Shown one piece after another: positions 9,125 to 17,600 of a stretch of 64,000 bases of DNA (positions are counted from its first letter, which is position 1; each line of letters opens with the position of its first letter). The stretch is taken from the NCBI RefSeq assembly GCF_034531395.1, contig NZ_JARVCO010000010.1, forward strand, positions 930,001 through 994,000. Direction: 5' to 3'. A program made the position numbers and the translations under genes. This stretch comes from Pontiella agarivorans (GTDB lineage: Bacteria > Verrucomicrobiota > Kiritimatiellia > Kiritimatiellales > Pontiellaceae). A model generated the notes under the pieces. It was not told the DNA's origin. It searched no databases and saw only the letters and a list, made by a program, of their open reading frames with translations.

Positions 9125-9944
9125 GGCTTCCCAGGCCGACTCCTCCGAGAATCAGTGCCGATGAAATGAGCAGGCGGGCGGTTAGCGGTTCATCCAGAAA
9201 AACAACCCCGCCGGCCGCGGCGAGGACCGGAATCAGCAGCTGCACCATCGAGGCGGTGACGGTGGAAAGATGCCGCAGTGCCCGGTACCAGATGACATAA
9301 GCCAGTCCGGAAGTGAGTGATCCCGACAAAACAGCGATGATTGCTCCGCGCGGCGAAATTTCCAACGATTGGAAAAACAGCGCGGCGGTTATTCCAATGA
9401 TTGGAACCGCGCAGGTGAAGTTCCGGGCGGTCATCAGAACGGGGGACCGGGCTCCGCGGCCGCGAATGGAATAGAGTCCCCAGGCGATGCCGGCGGCGGA
9501 CATCAACGTGGCGCCTTTTAGATCGGGGGCCGTGAGGCCCGGTGAAACGAGAACGATTAAACCGGCGAAGGAGATTCCGGCCCCGATCCATTTGCTTCTG
9601 GAAATCGGATCCTTTTGAATGACCGCCCAGGCAAACATGGAAAACTGGACGGCTCCGACTAGAATCAGGGTGCCTATGCCGGAGGCGATCGTGACGTAGC
9701 CGAGTGAAAAGGCGAGGGCATAGATGAAAAGGGCGGAGCCGGAAAGGACCGCGTTTTTCCAGCCTTTGGAAGGAGCGGGTTCGCGGGTTGCGGAAGCGAT
9801 CGGAAGCAGAATCAGCATCCCGCTGAGCAGGCGAAGCAGAGTGAAGGAGACGGGATCAATTGTGTCGGCGGCCAGCGCCAGCCGGCAAAGGATGGAGTTG
9901 GCCGCAAATGCGAGCAGGGCGAGCATGGTTAAAAGCAGCGTCAT
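9102..9944 (-). CDS. EamA/DMT-family transporter
   Basis: A 280-aa, roughly ten-helix inner-membrane protein with the duplicated five-helix EamA layout. It shows FAANSILCRLAL in helix 1, RLLSGMLILLPIA, and a second repeat with SGSLTSGLAYVIWYRALRHL and VVFLDEPLTARLL. Such transporters move small metabolites; the substrate cannot be predicted. The open frame extends to 10199, but upstream residues are not membrane-like, so ATG 9944 (MTLLLTMLAL) is chosen; ATG 9968 is an alternative and neither has a good ribosome site. Three copies of the TTCCA-N5-TGGAA palindrome lie inside the gene (9360, 9392, 9757). Confidence 0.85.
   Translation of the reverse strand: MTLLLTMLALLAFAANSILCRLALAADTIDPVSFTLLRLLSGMLILLPIASATREPAPSKGWKNAVLSGSALFIYALAFSLGYVTIASGIGTLILVGAVQFSMFAWAVIQKDPISRSKWIGAGISFAGLIVLVSPGLTAPDLKGATLMSAAGIAWGLYSIRGRGARSPVLMTARNFTCAVPIIGITAALFFQSLEISPRGAIIAVLSGSLTSGLAYVIWYRALRHLSTVTASMVQLLIPVLAAAGGVVFLDEPLTARLLISSALILGGVGLGSLKQSGRI
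9360..9374. repeat. TTCCA-N5-TGGAA palindrome in EamA gene (1)
   Basis: TTCCAACGATTGGAA; Phe-Gln-Ser-Leu-Glu on the coding strand. Confidence 0.8.
9392..9406. repeat. TTCCA-N5-TGGAA palindrome in EamA gene (2)
   Basis: TTCCAATGATTGGAA, a perfect palindrome 32 nt from the previous site and in another frame (Pro-Ile-Ile-Gly). Confidence 0.85.
9757..9771. repeat. TTCCA-N5-TGGAA palindrome in EamA gene (3)
   Basis: TTCCAGCCTTTGGAA; third frame (Ser-Lys-Gly-Trp-Lys). Confidence 0.75.
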
Positions 9945-10034
9945 GGGGTATGGTCCGGACCGTAGCATCCAGGGCGGCTGGATAAAATAATGCAATGGGA
10001 TGTAATCTTCCGGGGATAACAGCGAACAGGCTTT

Positions 10035-11456
10035 ATGAAAAAAACAATACACTGGTTTCGGCAGGATTTGAGAGTGGCAGACAACCCGGCGTGGGTGTCC
10101 GCCTGTGAAAGCGGAGCAGTTTTTCCGGTGTATATTCACGATACGGAGAACGGCAGGGATGAGCAGTTGGGGGCGGCGTCGGAATGGTGGCTTCATCATT
10201 CGTTGGAATCATTAAATAAATCGTTGGGCGGAGCGTTGAATATATATGCCGGGGATTCGGCTGAAATTATTCATCAGCTGGTGCGGAAATATGACATTTC
10301 CGGAGTCACCTGGAATGGGTGTTATGAACCGTGGCGGGTTGAGCTTGACCGTGCTGTGACGGATCTTCTGGAAAAGGAAGGGATCGAAGTTGCGGTATTT
10401 AACGGATCGCTGCTTTGGGCTCCGGAAGAGGTTTCGAAGCAGGATGGCACGCCTTATAAGGTGTTCACCCCGTTTTTTAAACGGGGATGTCTCGGAGCGA
10501 TGCCGCCGCGCAGACCGTTGCCGGAGCCGAAGGGGCGGTACGGCCGGGACCCGGAATCAGTTGAACTGAAGGAGTTGGATTTATTGCCGAAGCAGGGATG
10601 GGATGCAGCATTTTACGATCATTGGAAACCGGGCGAAACCGGTGCGTTCCAGCGGTTGGAATCGTTTTTGGCGTTGGGGTTGAAGGGATATAAAGAGGGA
10701 CGCGATTTTCCGGCCCGCAAGAATGTATCGCGTCTTTCCCCCCACCTTCATTTCGGTGAAATTTCACCGAATCAGATCTGGTACGCGGTGCGGAACCGTA
10801 CGGCGGACGACGATGTCGGGCATTTTTGTTCTGAGCTGGGCTGGCGGGAGTTTTCAAACCATTTGCTTTTCCATTTTCCATACATTACGAAGCGGAACCT
10901 GAATCCGAAATTTGATGTTTTTCCGTGGGATCCGGATGAAAAAAAGCTGCAGGCCTGGCAACAGGGGAAAACCGGAATTCCGATCGTGGATGCGGGCATG
11001 CGGGAACTGTGGCAGACCGGTTATATGCACAATCGGGTCCGAATGGTGGCGGCGTCGTTTCTGGTGAAGAATCTGCTGATTCACTGGAAGGAGGGTGAGC
11101 GTTGGTTTCGGGATACACTGGTGGATGCCGATCTGGCGAACAATACCGCCAGCTGGCAGTGGGTGGCGGGGAGCGGGGCGGATGCCGCACCTTATTTCCG
11201 TATTTTCAACGCGGTGACGCAGGGGCGTAAATTCGATTCGGATGGAGCCTATATCCGTAGCTATATTCCGGAAATTTCCCGGCTCCCGGATAAATATCTG
11301 TTCAGTCCCTGGGAGGCACCGGAGAATATTCTGCGGGAGGCCGGCGTTGTGATGGGCTCCGATTATCCGCTCCCGATTGCGGATCTGAAAAAATCGCGGG
11401 CCGATGCGCTGGCGGCCTATGCCACGATTAAAGAAGGCGGTACATCCAGCGCGTGA
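10035..11456 (+). CDS. phrB: Deoxyribodipyrimidine photolyase (class I CPD type)
   Basis: A 473-aa FAD-dependent light-driven DNA repair enzyme that splits cyclobutane pyrimidine dimers. The N-terminal alpha/beta antenna domain opens with HWFRQDLRVADNPAW. The FAD domain contains SRLSPHLHFGEISP, ELGWREFSNHLL, GKTGIPIVDAGMREL, YMHNRVRMVAASFLVK and the tail signature TASWQWVAGSGADAAPY. Length and signatures fit class I photolyase rather than DASH cryptochrome. Presence of photolyase implies at least occasional exposure to light. Divergent from EamA; the 3' end overlaps the next minus-strand gene by 29 nt. One TTCCA-N5-TGGAA site is at 10647. Confidence 0.93.
   Translation: MKKTIHWFRQDLRVADNPAWVSACESGAVFPVYIHDTENGRDEQLGAASEWWLHHSLESLNKSLGGALNIYAGDSAEIIHQLVRKYDISGVTWNGCYEPWRVELDRAVTDLLEKEGIEVAVFNGSLLWAPEEVSKQDGTPYKVFTPFFKRGCLGAMPPRRPLPEPKGRYGRDPESVELKELDLLPKQGWDAAFYDHWKPGETGAFQRLESFLALGLKGYKEGRDFPARKNVSRLSPHLHFGEISPNQIWYAVRNRTADDDVGHFCSELGWREFSNHLLFHFPYITKRNLNPKFDVFPWDPDEKKLQAWQQGKTGIPIVDAGMRELWQTGYMHNRVRMVAASFLVKNLLIHWKEGERWFRDTLVDADLANNTASWQWVAGSGADAAPYFRIFNAVTQGRKFDSDGAYIRSYIPEISRLPDKYLFSPWEAPENILREAGVVMGSDYPLPIADLKKSRADALAAYATIKEGGTSSA
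10647..10661. repeat. TTCCA-N5-TGGAA palindrome in photolyase gene
   Basis: TTCCAGCGGTTGGAA; Phe-Gln-Arg-Leu-Glu. Confidence 0.75.
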
Positions 11457-11817
11457 CCGAAAACCGATTGATCTGCCTGATGGATTTTTCAACGCCGTAT
11501 TGGATGATGGTGGCTGTGGAGTCGTAGGGCGGTTCCTGCAGTTCATCCGTATCCTGTTTGTGCAGCGCCGGCAGTGCGCGTTCGCTGCCGATCTGGCCCA
11601 GAGCCCAGATGGCGCTGTTCCGCTTTTCAAAGGAGGCGTTTTCGTCTTCGACGAGCGCAATGAGTGCCCCGACGTGATCGCCGCCGTATATCGCCTGGGC
11701 TTCGTTGGCATAGCGCTGTACGCCGGTGAAAATCATGCGGGCTCCGATGGTGTAGAGGACGATCACCGTAATGAACATGATCCATATAGCGGTTTCGAGT
11801 TTCGGCGTCTTTTTCAT
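11428..11817 (-). CDS. Small membrane-anchored HEAT-repeat protein
   Basis: A 129-aa protein with one N-terminal transmembrane segment (about residues 10-30, WIMFITVIVLYTIGARMIF), then a short HEAT-like pair: GALIALVEDENASFEKRNSAIWALGQIGSE and ALPALHKQD. The repeats are usual in protein-protein docking; no partner is evident. It follows the PDZ gene on the same strand, with a palindrome between them, and converges on the photolyase, overlapping it by 29 nt. I do not recognise a named family. Confidence 0.7.
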   Translation of the reverse strand: MKKTPKLETAIWIMFITVIVLYTIGARMIFTGVQRYANEAQAIYGGDHVGALIALVEDENASFEKRNSAIWALGQIGSERALPALHKQDTDELQEPPYDSTATIIQYGVEKSIRQINRFSVTRWMYRLL

Positions 11818-11835
11818 GAACCGAATCTATCACGC

Positions 11836-11852
11836 TTTCCAGACATTGGAAG
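11836..11852. repeat. Intergenic TTCCA-N5-TGGAA palindrome
   Basis: TTTCCAGACATTGGAAG, with partly matching CGCT/AGCG flanks, lies between the PDZ gene and the HEAT gene. It could also form a transcript-end hairpin for the PDZ gene. Confidence 0.7.
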
Positions 11853-11877
11853 AGCGGAAGCGGCAGGTTTGACGCGG

Positions 11878-12696
11878 TCAGTTATAAAACGGCTGCATCA
11901 CAATCATGGAACGGGTGACGGGAACGGAAAAAATAATACGTCCGCCCTGCGACTGCCGTTGGACATTCAGGATGATATTGCTTCCGGGTTCGCCGCGCAG
12001 GTTCTGTACAATCTGCTGAATCGGCATATCCTGAAAATTGAGGACTGTTCCGTCGGGCTTCACCATGCCCGAAATATAGTCACCGGCCGCCACCATACCG
12101 CTGGATTCAACGGCACTCAGAATCGTGGTTTCGCGGATTTTCGGCAGACCGGATGAATCCACTTCGATGCGTGCACCAATACCCGTGAGTGCATATTTAT
12201 TTACTGCTTCGAGGGCGATGCGCTGCTCTTCGGCCGATTTCAGCGTGGCAATCCAGTCGAGTGTCTGCAGGGTATCCACTCGGACATGCTGGGCCAGGGC
12301 ATTCAACAGGGCCTGGCGTTTTCGGGGATCGGTCGTTTGAGCAAGTTGATCCAACAACCGGTTAAAACGTTCCTCCTGCATTTCCCAGTACCGGGCGAGA
12401 TTCGAGGAGGACGTCGGTGTCGCCTTCTTTCCGTTTTTTGCCGACAGCTGCATCTGTGGTTTCGGCGGTGCAGAGCGAACGACCGGAACAGCCTGCGGGG
12501 CCTGTTTGATTTCTACGGTTTTCTCCGGAACGATCAGTCGCTCCGCAACAGGCGGGGGAACGGGCGTGGAATGAACAACTTCCGTTTTTTCCGGTATTTC
12601 CACCGAAGGACTTCCGGTACGCCACAGCCATACTCCGCCCGTGCCGAGGGCGGCAGTCAGAATCAGGGCTGTGGTCCGTATGTTCATAAACTCCAT
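11878..12696 (-). CDS. Membrane-anchored protein with C-terminal PDZ domain
   Basis: A 272-aa protein with an N-terminal signal anchor (TTALILTAALGTGGVWLW), a Pro/Val-rich linker (about 30-95), a helical segment (about 100-165), and a C-terminal PDZ-like domain (about 183-250). The PDZ is seen in ILSAVESSGMVAAGDYI, a 'VLNFQDMPIQQIVQNLRG' helix and SNIILNVQR. The arrangement resembles periplasmic scaffold or secretion-related PDZ proteins, but no protease domain is present. Either ATG 12696 or ATG 12687 may be the start; GGAG sits only 3 nt before the second, so the first is kept. Confidence 0.7.
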   Translation of the reverse strand: MEFMNIRTTALILTAALGTGGVWLWRTGSPSVEIPEKTEVVHSTPVPPPVAERLIVPEKTVEIKQAPQAVPVVRSAPPKPQMQLSAKNGKKATPTSSSNLARYWEMQEERFNRLLDQLAQTTDPRKRQALLNALAQHVRVDTLQTLDWIATLKSAEEQRIALEAVNKYALTGIGARIEVDSSGLPKIRETTILSAVESSGMVAAGDYISGMVKPDGTVLNFQDMPIQQIVQNLRGEPGSNIILNVQRQSQGGRIIFSVPVTRSMIVMQPFYN

Positions 12697-12981
12697 TTGT
12701 GAAAATCAACACCTCTATCTACCACAACCTTCCTGAGATGGAAAGGTTCCGGTTCGGCAGAAAATGATGGTTTATCCTGTTGTTTCAGGATGCGTTTAAA
12801 ATGTGTAAAATATTTCTCTTCCTGAAGAGAAAGATTTTTGTCTCGTTTAAGAGGTGATAAATATATCTTTAATATAAGCGTTATCTTTGGTTGTGTTTTC
12901 AGTATTCGCTAAGGTTGAATCGGTGGATAAACTGCTTGGTTGCGATGAGGTTTGTTGTGAAGATTACAAGGAGTCGAAGTG
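12697..12981. other. AT-rich intergenic entry to the accessory island
   Basis: No gene is supported here. A perfect 8-bp hairpin, TTTCTCTT (12813-12820) with AAGAGAAA (12825-12832), is followed by GATTTTTG and could be a terminator. The rest is AT-rich and probably contains the promoter for the lipoprotein gene at 12982. Base composition changes visibly from the upstream genes at about this point. Confidence 0.5.
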
Positions 12982-13221
12982 ATGAGTGTTATAGGCGCAA
13001 CCGCTAAGGTGACCCAAGCTGTTTTGATCTCTCTTTTATTAGTAGGATGTCGCAGCTATATTTCTTCGCCGGAGAACGTCAAAAGTGACTATTTGTCTAA
13101 GCACCCTCCGCCCAAAGTCCCGGCTAAGTTCGTTTTTAGACGCAGCAATGAGATCAGAGACGATTTAGTTTTGGAAAAAGATGACGGCGTTTTTTCCAAA
13201 CCGTGTAAAATAATTTTGTAG
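12982..13221 (+). CDS. Small putative lipoprotein
   Basis: A 79-aa protein with an N-terminal hydrophobic signal and lipobox LLVGC (Cys about residue 23), then a short hydrophilic, Lys/Pro-containing tail with no recognisable domain. AAGGAG at 12968-12973 gives 8-nt spacing to ATG 12982; an in-frame GTG at 12979 is less well placed. It is the first of three closely packed genes (next start 5 nt after its stop), so probably an operon with the two membrane proteins that follow. Function unknown. Confidence 0.6.
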   Translation: MSVIGATAKVTQAVLISLLLVGCRSYISSPENVKSDYLSKHPPPKVPAKFVFRRSNEIRDDLVLEKDDGVFSKPCKIIL

Positions 13222-13226
13222 ATGGA

Positions 13227-13670
13227 ATGACACTGACTACATTAATTATATTAACAGTAATGTTGGCGGCTCTCGGTGCGGTGCTAGCCTTGAGGGGCGG
13301 CATCGGTAAATCCCGTTCGACTACAGCACTCTTTGTGCTCTCGAATGTTTCTATTGCTGGAAGTCTTTTGGTTGCTTCTATCTGGGCAACGGCCCTGTTG
13401 ATTCCTGAGCCAGTAATGCGTGATTATCAGGATAGGGAGACTGAAGGGCAATTTTACGGCTATTACAATCCATCATGGGGTAGTAACCGTTCTTCGAGCG
13501 TGGGACAATATGTGTTCAGAGAAGTCTCTCCGAGCAATAATGCGCTTCCGACTTTGGAGAGCGTTGCTTTTTATCTGTTTATAACAAGCGTTATCCTGTG
13601 TGCTGGCGGGCAGTATTTGTGTGTAAGAACAATATTGCGTAAAGAATCCGGTCAAAAAACGGGAGGGTGA
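13227..13670 (+). CDS. Hypothetical three-helix membrane protein
   Basis: A 147-aa protein with hydrophobic segments at about 4-23, 37-60 and 111-131. A loop rich in Tyr/Ser/Asn (about 70-105) probably faces the periplasm. No family is recognised. Stop codon TGA at 13668-13670 is directly followed by the GTG start of the next gene. Codon choice is AT-richer than in flanking housekeeping genes. Confidence 0.55.
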   Translation: MTLTTLIILTVMLAALGAVLALRGGIGKSRSTTALFVLSNVSIAGSLLVASIWATALLIPEPVMRDYQDRETEGQFYGYYNPSWGSNRSSSVGQYVFREVSPSNNALPTLESVAFYLFITSVILCAGGQYLCVRTILRKESGQKTGG

Positions 13671-13671
13671 T

Positions 13672-14481
13672 GTGCTGTATAATTTTCTCATATTTTTCCC
13701 TCCGGCCCTAATGTTCATTATTGCAGGATTTCTGTTGGTTCATGTTTTATGTTCATCCTGCCGAAGCTCTATTGTCATGTTGCAGAGGAGTCTGCTGATC
13801 ATTCTGTTATTTACTCTGCCGGAAGGGGTTTTTAGAAACTTCGTTCCAAACTATCCGTTATTTAGCCCTGCGCAGCATTATTACCCGATTCCAGGCCATG
13901 GAATTAATCTAGTGGAGCATGTTGCCTACCGATCAGGGCTGAGCGCACATGTAGTGTTGATTCTTTTGTTTACACTGGTTTTCTCTGGAATTCTGTTCGC
14001 CTGCCTTTCATCAGTGGTTGCAATTAGAGCAGTAAAATATTCCGGCACAGAACAGAAATGCCGTACTCGATGGATTACAATCAGTAAGTTCGTCATCGTG
14101 GCGCTACCATGCATTTTCTATTTCAGTAACAACTGTTTAAAGCCTCAGGACTACCAGCAGGTGATAACTCTGAGAACCGGTGCCTCTGAGTCCCTTACGG
14201 TAGATAATATAAATCAAGCTGTGGATGAATTGGACCGTATAGTTAGCAGCAAGGCTAAACAGGAAATCCGGGCATGTCCTAATGGATTTTTGTTAACTTA
14301 TCATAAATGGCTGGCGTTATGGATTTATGAAAACTGGCTGGATGATGATTCCGTGTTACGCCAAAAGTTTCGGGAAGATGGAACGTGGAGAACTGAAGAT
14401 ATGGCATGTGCCGTGTTGAAGGCTTTTCATTCCGAACTGAATAATGAGGCAGAGGGGGAAAGGTGTGGCACAAGTCATTGA
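13672..14481 (+). CDS. Hypothetical multi-pass membrane protein with C-terminal soluble domain
   Basis: A 269-aa protein starting at GTG 13672, supported by GGGAGG at 13661-13666 inside the end of the previous gene. About four hydrophobic segments (roughly 5-27, 38-50, 90-115 and 133-147) precede a soluble C-terminal half. That half has 'NINQAVDELDRIVSSKAKQE' and a YHKWLALWIYENWL amphipathic stretch. No known family is recognised. It lies at the end of the three-gene cluster that opens the island. Confidence 0.55.
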   Translation: MLYNFLIFFPPALMFIIAGFLLVHVLCSSCRSSIVMLQRSLLIILLFTLPEGVFRNFVPNYPLFSPAQHYYPIPGHGINLVEHVAYRSGLSAHVVLILLFTLVFSGILFACLSSVVAIRAVKYSGTEQKCRTRWITISKFVIVALPCIFYFSNNCLKPQDYQQVITLRTGASESLTVDNINQAVDELDRIVSSKAKQEIRACPNGFLLTYHKWLALWIYENWLDDDSVLRQKFREDGTWRTEDMACAVLKAFHSELNNEAEGERCGTSH

Positions 14482-14510
14482 CTGTTATTTTGGAGAGGTG
14501 TGAATAATGA

Positions 14511-14732
14511 GAAAGTTTATTTTATGGGGATGGCAATAATAATTCTGAGGATCCATGGGATGTTGGAAACGGGGGCGACCTTCATGCCATGACAAGTTCG
14601 TGTTCCGGTGCGGGATGGTCTGAAATGCCAGGGGCCTTACCGTTGGTGTATTTACCGCAACAGGCAGATGCCGATGATTGGGATCAACAGGCTCAGGAGA
14701 TGAGGTGTTGTTGTGAAGATGAGGGTGATTAG
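14511..14732 (+). pseudogene. Degenerate reading frame, start lost
   Basis: Just upstream, GGAGAGG precedes ATG 14497, but that frame stops after ten codons. A second frame stays open for 74 codons (14511-14732) and reads FYGDGNNNSEDPWDVGNGG, then a Cys-containing tail ending MRCCCEDEGD. A single frameshift near 14520 would join the good ribosome site to the long frame. This looks like a decayed short secreted or tip protein; no domain can be named. Its end overlaps the start of the next gene. Confidence 0.4.
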
Positions 14733-15357
14733 TTTAATTTTGTTCTTTTCCGGGGTAACGCAAGTTTTTTCAACGATCCCTGAGGGGGCTGATTGTGGTT
14801 CTGTAGTGTCGGGTTTGAAGGTTCATGTTGAAATCTTCAAGGTAACAGAGGAGAAGATCGTTGGATCAGTTGTTTTTGTTAATACCGGCGAGTCTATAAT
14901 ATGGTTTCCAGGGATTCCCTCGGGAACAATACTGCCAGATCAAATAAGTGTTCGGGATGTGTATCCGGTATTGTACATGCATAATAGACAAAAGGAATAT
15001 GCTTGTGCAGAGATCCCCTTATTGTTCAGTGCAGAGCTTTTTCCTAAAACGTCGATGTCTTATAGTTTTGAAATTGACCGTTCAGGAAGTTTAATTGAAG
15101 TGCAAACGGGTATATACGCAAGGATCAAAGCTCCAAAGGTTGATTTCCGGAAATTCGCGCCGCGAAGGTCGACTGGCAAAGTGCTTACACGGATCCAAAG
15201 CGAGTCGGTCTTACACATGAAGGTCCCGGAATATGAGAAGATCAACGTGCGAGTTCCTCCAGTAGTTCAATCTCCGGTACATGGTATTCCTCATCAGAGA
15301 AAGCAGTCTTGGGAGGAATGGAAGAAGGAACAGAAGAAAACGGGGATAATTCCATAA
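14719..15357 (+). CDS. Putative secreted protein, unknown function
   Basis: A 212-aa protein with a signal peptide (MRVISLILFFSGVTQVFS, cleavage probably near TIPEG). The rest is mostly beta-strand-like, with a C-terminal charged segment (QSWEEWKKEQKKTG). The middle (KVTEEKIVGSVVFVNTGESI) could be an immunoglobulin-like fold, but this is only an impression. Start is ATG 14719 or GTG 14713; GAGGTG at 14703-14708 favours the GTG by spacing. It lies between a degenerate frame and a soluble acidic protein. Confidence 0.5.
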   Translation: MRVISLILFFSGVTQVFSTIPEGADCGSVVSGLKVHVEIFKVTEEKIVGSVVFVNTGESIIWFPGIPSGTILPDQISVRDVYPVLYMHNRQKEYACAEIPLLFSAELFPKTSMSYSFEIDRSGSLIEVQTGIYARIKAPKVDFRKFAPRRSTGKVLTRIQSESVLHMKVPEYEKINVRVPPVVQSPVHGIPHQRKQSWEEWKKEQKKTGIIP

Positions 15358-15497
15358 TAAAGATCCATCAGACAGTTACACGCTGGGCTGTTGAATGACG
15401 GGAACTTGAGTGAACATGAATAAAGAATGCGAACACATACCATCAAGATATTCGCCTGTTATGATAGTTGCATGCTGGTATGTCAGAAGGTCTGCCC

Positions 15498-15923
15498 ATG
15501 ATTGATATTCAGGGCAGATTAAAAGCGCGAAGCCTTCTTGAGAAAATATTAGGCGAAGGCATCAGCAATTATGATTTGCAGGATTCCTGGCCTGAAAGTG
15601 GGGATCCTGCGATCTCTGCTTTGTTGGATGCGTTTGATGCCTATTATGATGATTTCCCTGAAACCCAATTAACCCGATCAAACTTTAGTTCGGATGTCGT
15701 TCAGTTTATGGAACGCTCTATTCTTTTTTTGTCTTTGGTATACGAGTATGAGTGGCCTTTTTTCAACTTTACGTTTTTCCCAACTTTTTTGTCAAAGCTG
15801 TGTCGATCAGGGGAAAAGTGGAGGCTGGAATATGAAAAATTCAAGCAGTGCGGAGATTTTGATGTATGGCCGTTTTTTCGCGAATCCGACTATGAAGAAG
15901 CGTTAAAAGAAAGTCGTTTGTAG
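15498..15923 (+). CDS. Soluble acidic hypothetical protein, possible immunity-type
   Basis: A 141-aa cytosolic-looking protein, strongly acidic and aromatic-rich (ALLDAFDAYYDDFPE, EYEWPFFNFTFFPTF, DFDVWPFFRESDYEEAL), with no signal peptide. GAAGG at 15485-15489 supports ATG 15498, although the frame is open from 15468. The composition and position, directly before a mini-RHS gene (next start 15 nt after its stop), resemble immunity proteins in polymorphic toxin loci. I cannot match it to a named immunity family, so that role is conjecture. Confidence 0.5.
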   Translation: MIDIQGRLKARSLLEKILGEGISNYDLQDSWPESGDPAISALLDAFDAYYDDFPETQLTRSNFSSDVVQFMERSILFLSLVYEYEWPFFNFTFFPTFLSKLCRSGEKWRLEYEKFKQCGDFDVWPFFRESDYEEALKESRL

Positions 15924-15938
15924 AAGGAGTCTATTGGC

Positions 15939-16232
15939 ATGAAAAGTATCTTGTATAAATTGGTTTTGTTTCTGTTATTCACATGCCCCAGCCATGCCTG
16001 CTATCAAGCTGAACAAGGGTGCTGGTTGAACCGGGATCCTATTGAGGAGCAAGGGGAGGACGATATTTATTCTTTCGGAGATAATTCGATTGTTTCATCG
16101 GTTGATATTTTGGGAATGATACAATGGTATGAAAATTATGGCGGCCCATCTGCGGCATTCACGTCCACGAATCGGGTTACTCCTAATGAAGGAAGTCCGC
16201 GTCGCCCTCGCATTCTGGGACGGCCTTTTTAG
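15939..16232 (+). CDS. Mini-RHS protein 1: signal peptide plus RHS-core C-terminal motif
   Basis: A 97-aa protein. Residues 1-20 are a signal peptide ending CPSHA. Then comes YQAEQGCWLNRDPIEEQG, followed by DIYSFGDNSIVSSVDILG. This is the last 40 residues of the RHS repeat-associated core, whose usual form is RYYSPxxGRWLSRDPIEExGGxNLY...NPVNxxDPLG. The hundreds to thousands of residues of YD repeats that normally precede it are absent. A 38-residue tail (MIQWYENYGGP... to the C-terminus) occupies the position of the toxin tip but matches no toxin I know. GAAGGAG precedes ATG 15939. A lipoprotein gene starts 21 nt after the stop. Confidence 0.7.
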   Translation: MKSILYKLVLFLLFTCPSHACYQAEQGCWLNRDPIEEQGEDDIYSFGDNSIVSSVDILGMIQWYENYGGPSAAFTSTNRVTPNEGSPRRPRILGRPF

Positions 16233-16253
16233 GGAATAAGGGAAACCTAAGGT

Positions 16254-17078
16254 ATGAACGCACAATTACGCATTTACTTACCAGCACTTTTTTCCGTCAC
16301 AATAATTATGTTGCTCCTCAGCGTTTGTGCTTCCTGTTCAGTAGGTGACGTTGAACTTGCGATCTCACAAGGAATGGTTCTCAATCTTAATGAAAATAGG
16401 AGTTTGACGATAGAAAGCATAGATCCGTTAACACGTTCATATATATTGGATGGCTATACCAACGTAGTTAAATTAACCCCGGACACAGTTAGGTATTATG
16501 GAAGAATGGGACTGTCTGGCTCTTCTGCCTGGAAGGGTTCTCGGGGCATTGATCGGGCGGTGTTTTCAGAAGGGCAACAGCATTTTTATTCGGCTGATGA
16601 GGCGATTTCCTGGCTGACTCTTGGATGGAATGGAACAAACGGCATCGGGCTGGTTTATACCAGTGATGGATTGGCAGTGGGATATAAGGAAACCGGATCT
16701 AGAAGGCAAATCAACATCGATGTATGGCAGGTATATATAAACGGGAGAAAACCGGAAGATTTGCCGGGAGCCTCTGACGAAAAGCTTCAGGTGTATTATA
16801 AAGAAGGCAGCAATTTAAGAGAGCCGACGGTCGGAGAATATCGACCAAGCAAACCGGCTATGCTCAACGGTGTAAAGTATTCTGGACGTGCCTTGGATAT
16901 GTTAAAGGAGTTTAAGCGAATTTCCAGAGAGGATGTGGAAAGGGCTCTACTGTATGGGGAGAAATCTCCCTTCGAGGGAGGCTATATTTATGATCTTCGA
17001 AACGGAGCCAGCGGTCATAGTATTCGCGTTGTTGTAGATCCTGCTGATAGAGTTCTACGGGTGTATGACCGAGGTTGA
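16254..17078 (+). CDS. Island lipoprotein 1, paralogue of 18172-18999
   Basis: A 274-aa protein with a hydrophobic leader and a Cys-rich end (LLLSVCASCS) that could be a lipobox. It is clearly related to the gene at 18172. Shared landmarks in order are FSEGQQHFYS versus FYEEGLQHFSS, VWQVYINGRKPEDLPG versus LWQIFINGVAPKGFPE, YRPSKP versus FKPSEP, KYSGRALDM versus LFSGRVQDL, and GHSIRVVVD versus FHSIRVYMS. Function unknown. Each copy directly follows a mini-RHS gene by 21 nt, which suggests a cognate, possibly protective, envelope role. ATG 16254 has only a weak ribosome site. Confidence 0.65.
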   Translation: MNAQLRIYLPALFSVTIIMLLLSVCASCSVGDVELAISQGMVLNLNENRSLTIESIDPLTRSYILDGYTNVVKLTPDTVRYYGRMGLSGSSAWKGSRGIDRAVFSEGQQHFYSADEAISWLTLGWNGTNGIGLVYTSDGLAVGYKETGSRRQINIDVWQVYINGRKPEDLPGASDEKLQVYYKEGSNLREPTVGEYRPSKPAMLNGVKYSGRALDMLKEFKRISREDVERALLYGEKSPFEGGYIYDLRNGASGHSIRVVVDPADRVLRVYDRG

Positions 17079-17086
17079 ATGAATAT

Positions 17087-17599
17087 ATGAAAGTCAAACT
17101 TACAGTATATTGCGGGATTGTGCTGAGTTCTTTGGTTTTATTTAACGTCAAGGCATGCGGAGCTTCTGAGAGCGAACAACATGAGCTTTCTATTCAGGTC
17201 TCTTTACGGGATGCACCTGCGGAAGCGTTGCGCTGGCGGAATGTTAGAAAAGTACTCAACACATTTGCTGAACTTGGACATTGCCGGGTTGAGATCAATG
17301 ACTTTGTTTGGGATTCCAGTTGGATTGATAATGCTAAGGTTTATAGACATGACGACCCTTTAGCTTTGGGCGAAGATTCGAACAAGATTATGAGGGAATG
17401 GGCAGAACGGAATCAAGGTTGCCTTGTTGAACTGTGGATTGGCGAGAATGTCGAGTTTGATCGAATAAAATGTGTTACAGAATGCCTTCGTGATCATGAC
17501 AGTAATTATATCCTGTATTTCTTAAAAAATAATCCGAATGGCTTAATTCTGAACTTATATGGCTCCGTTCAGCGGAAGGGAAATAAGGAGCCGCAATGA
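17087..17599 (+). CDS. Putative exported hypothetical protein
   Basis: A 170-aa protein with an N-terminal hydrophobic leader (KLTVYCGIVLSSLVLFNVKA). The soluble part contains HELSIQVSLRDAP, then 'VRKVLNTFAELGHCRVEIND' and a C-terminal GLILNLYGSVQRKG. It has four further cysteines and no recognised domain. ATG 17087 lies 8 nt after the stop of lipoprotein 1; the open frame could begin at TTG 17075. Its TGA (17597-17599) overlaps an ATG at 17596, so the following mini-RHS gene was probably translationally coupled to it. Confidence 0.5.
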   Translation: MKVKLTVYCGIVLSSLVLFNVKACGASESEQHELSIQVSLRDAPAEALRWRNVRKVLNTFAELGHCRVEINDFVWDSSWIDNAKVYRHDDPLALGEDSNKIMREWAERNQGCLVELWIGENVEFDRIKCVTECLRDHDSNYILYFLKNNPNGLILNLYGSVQRKGNKEPQ

Positions 17600-17600
17600 A

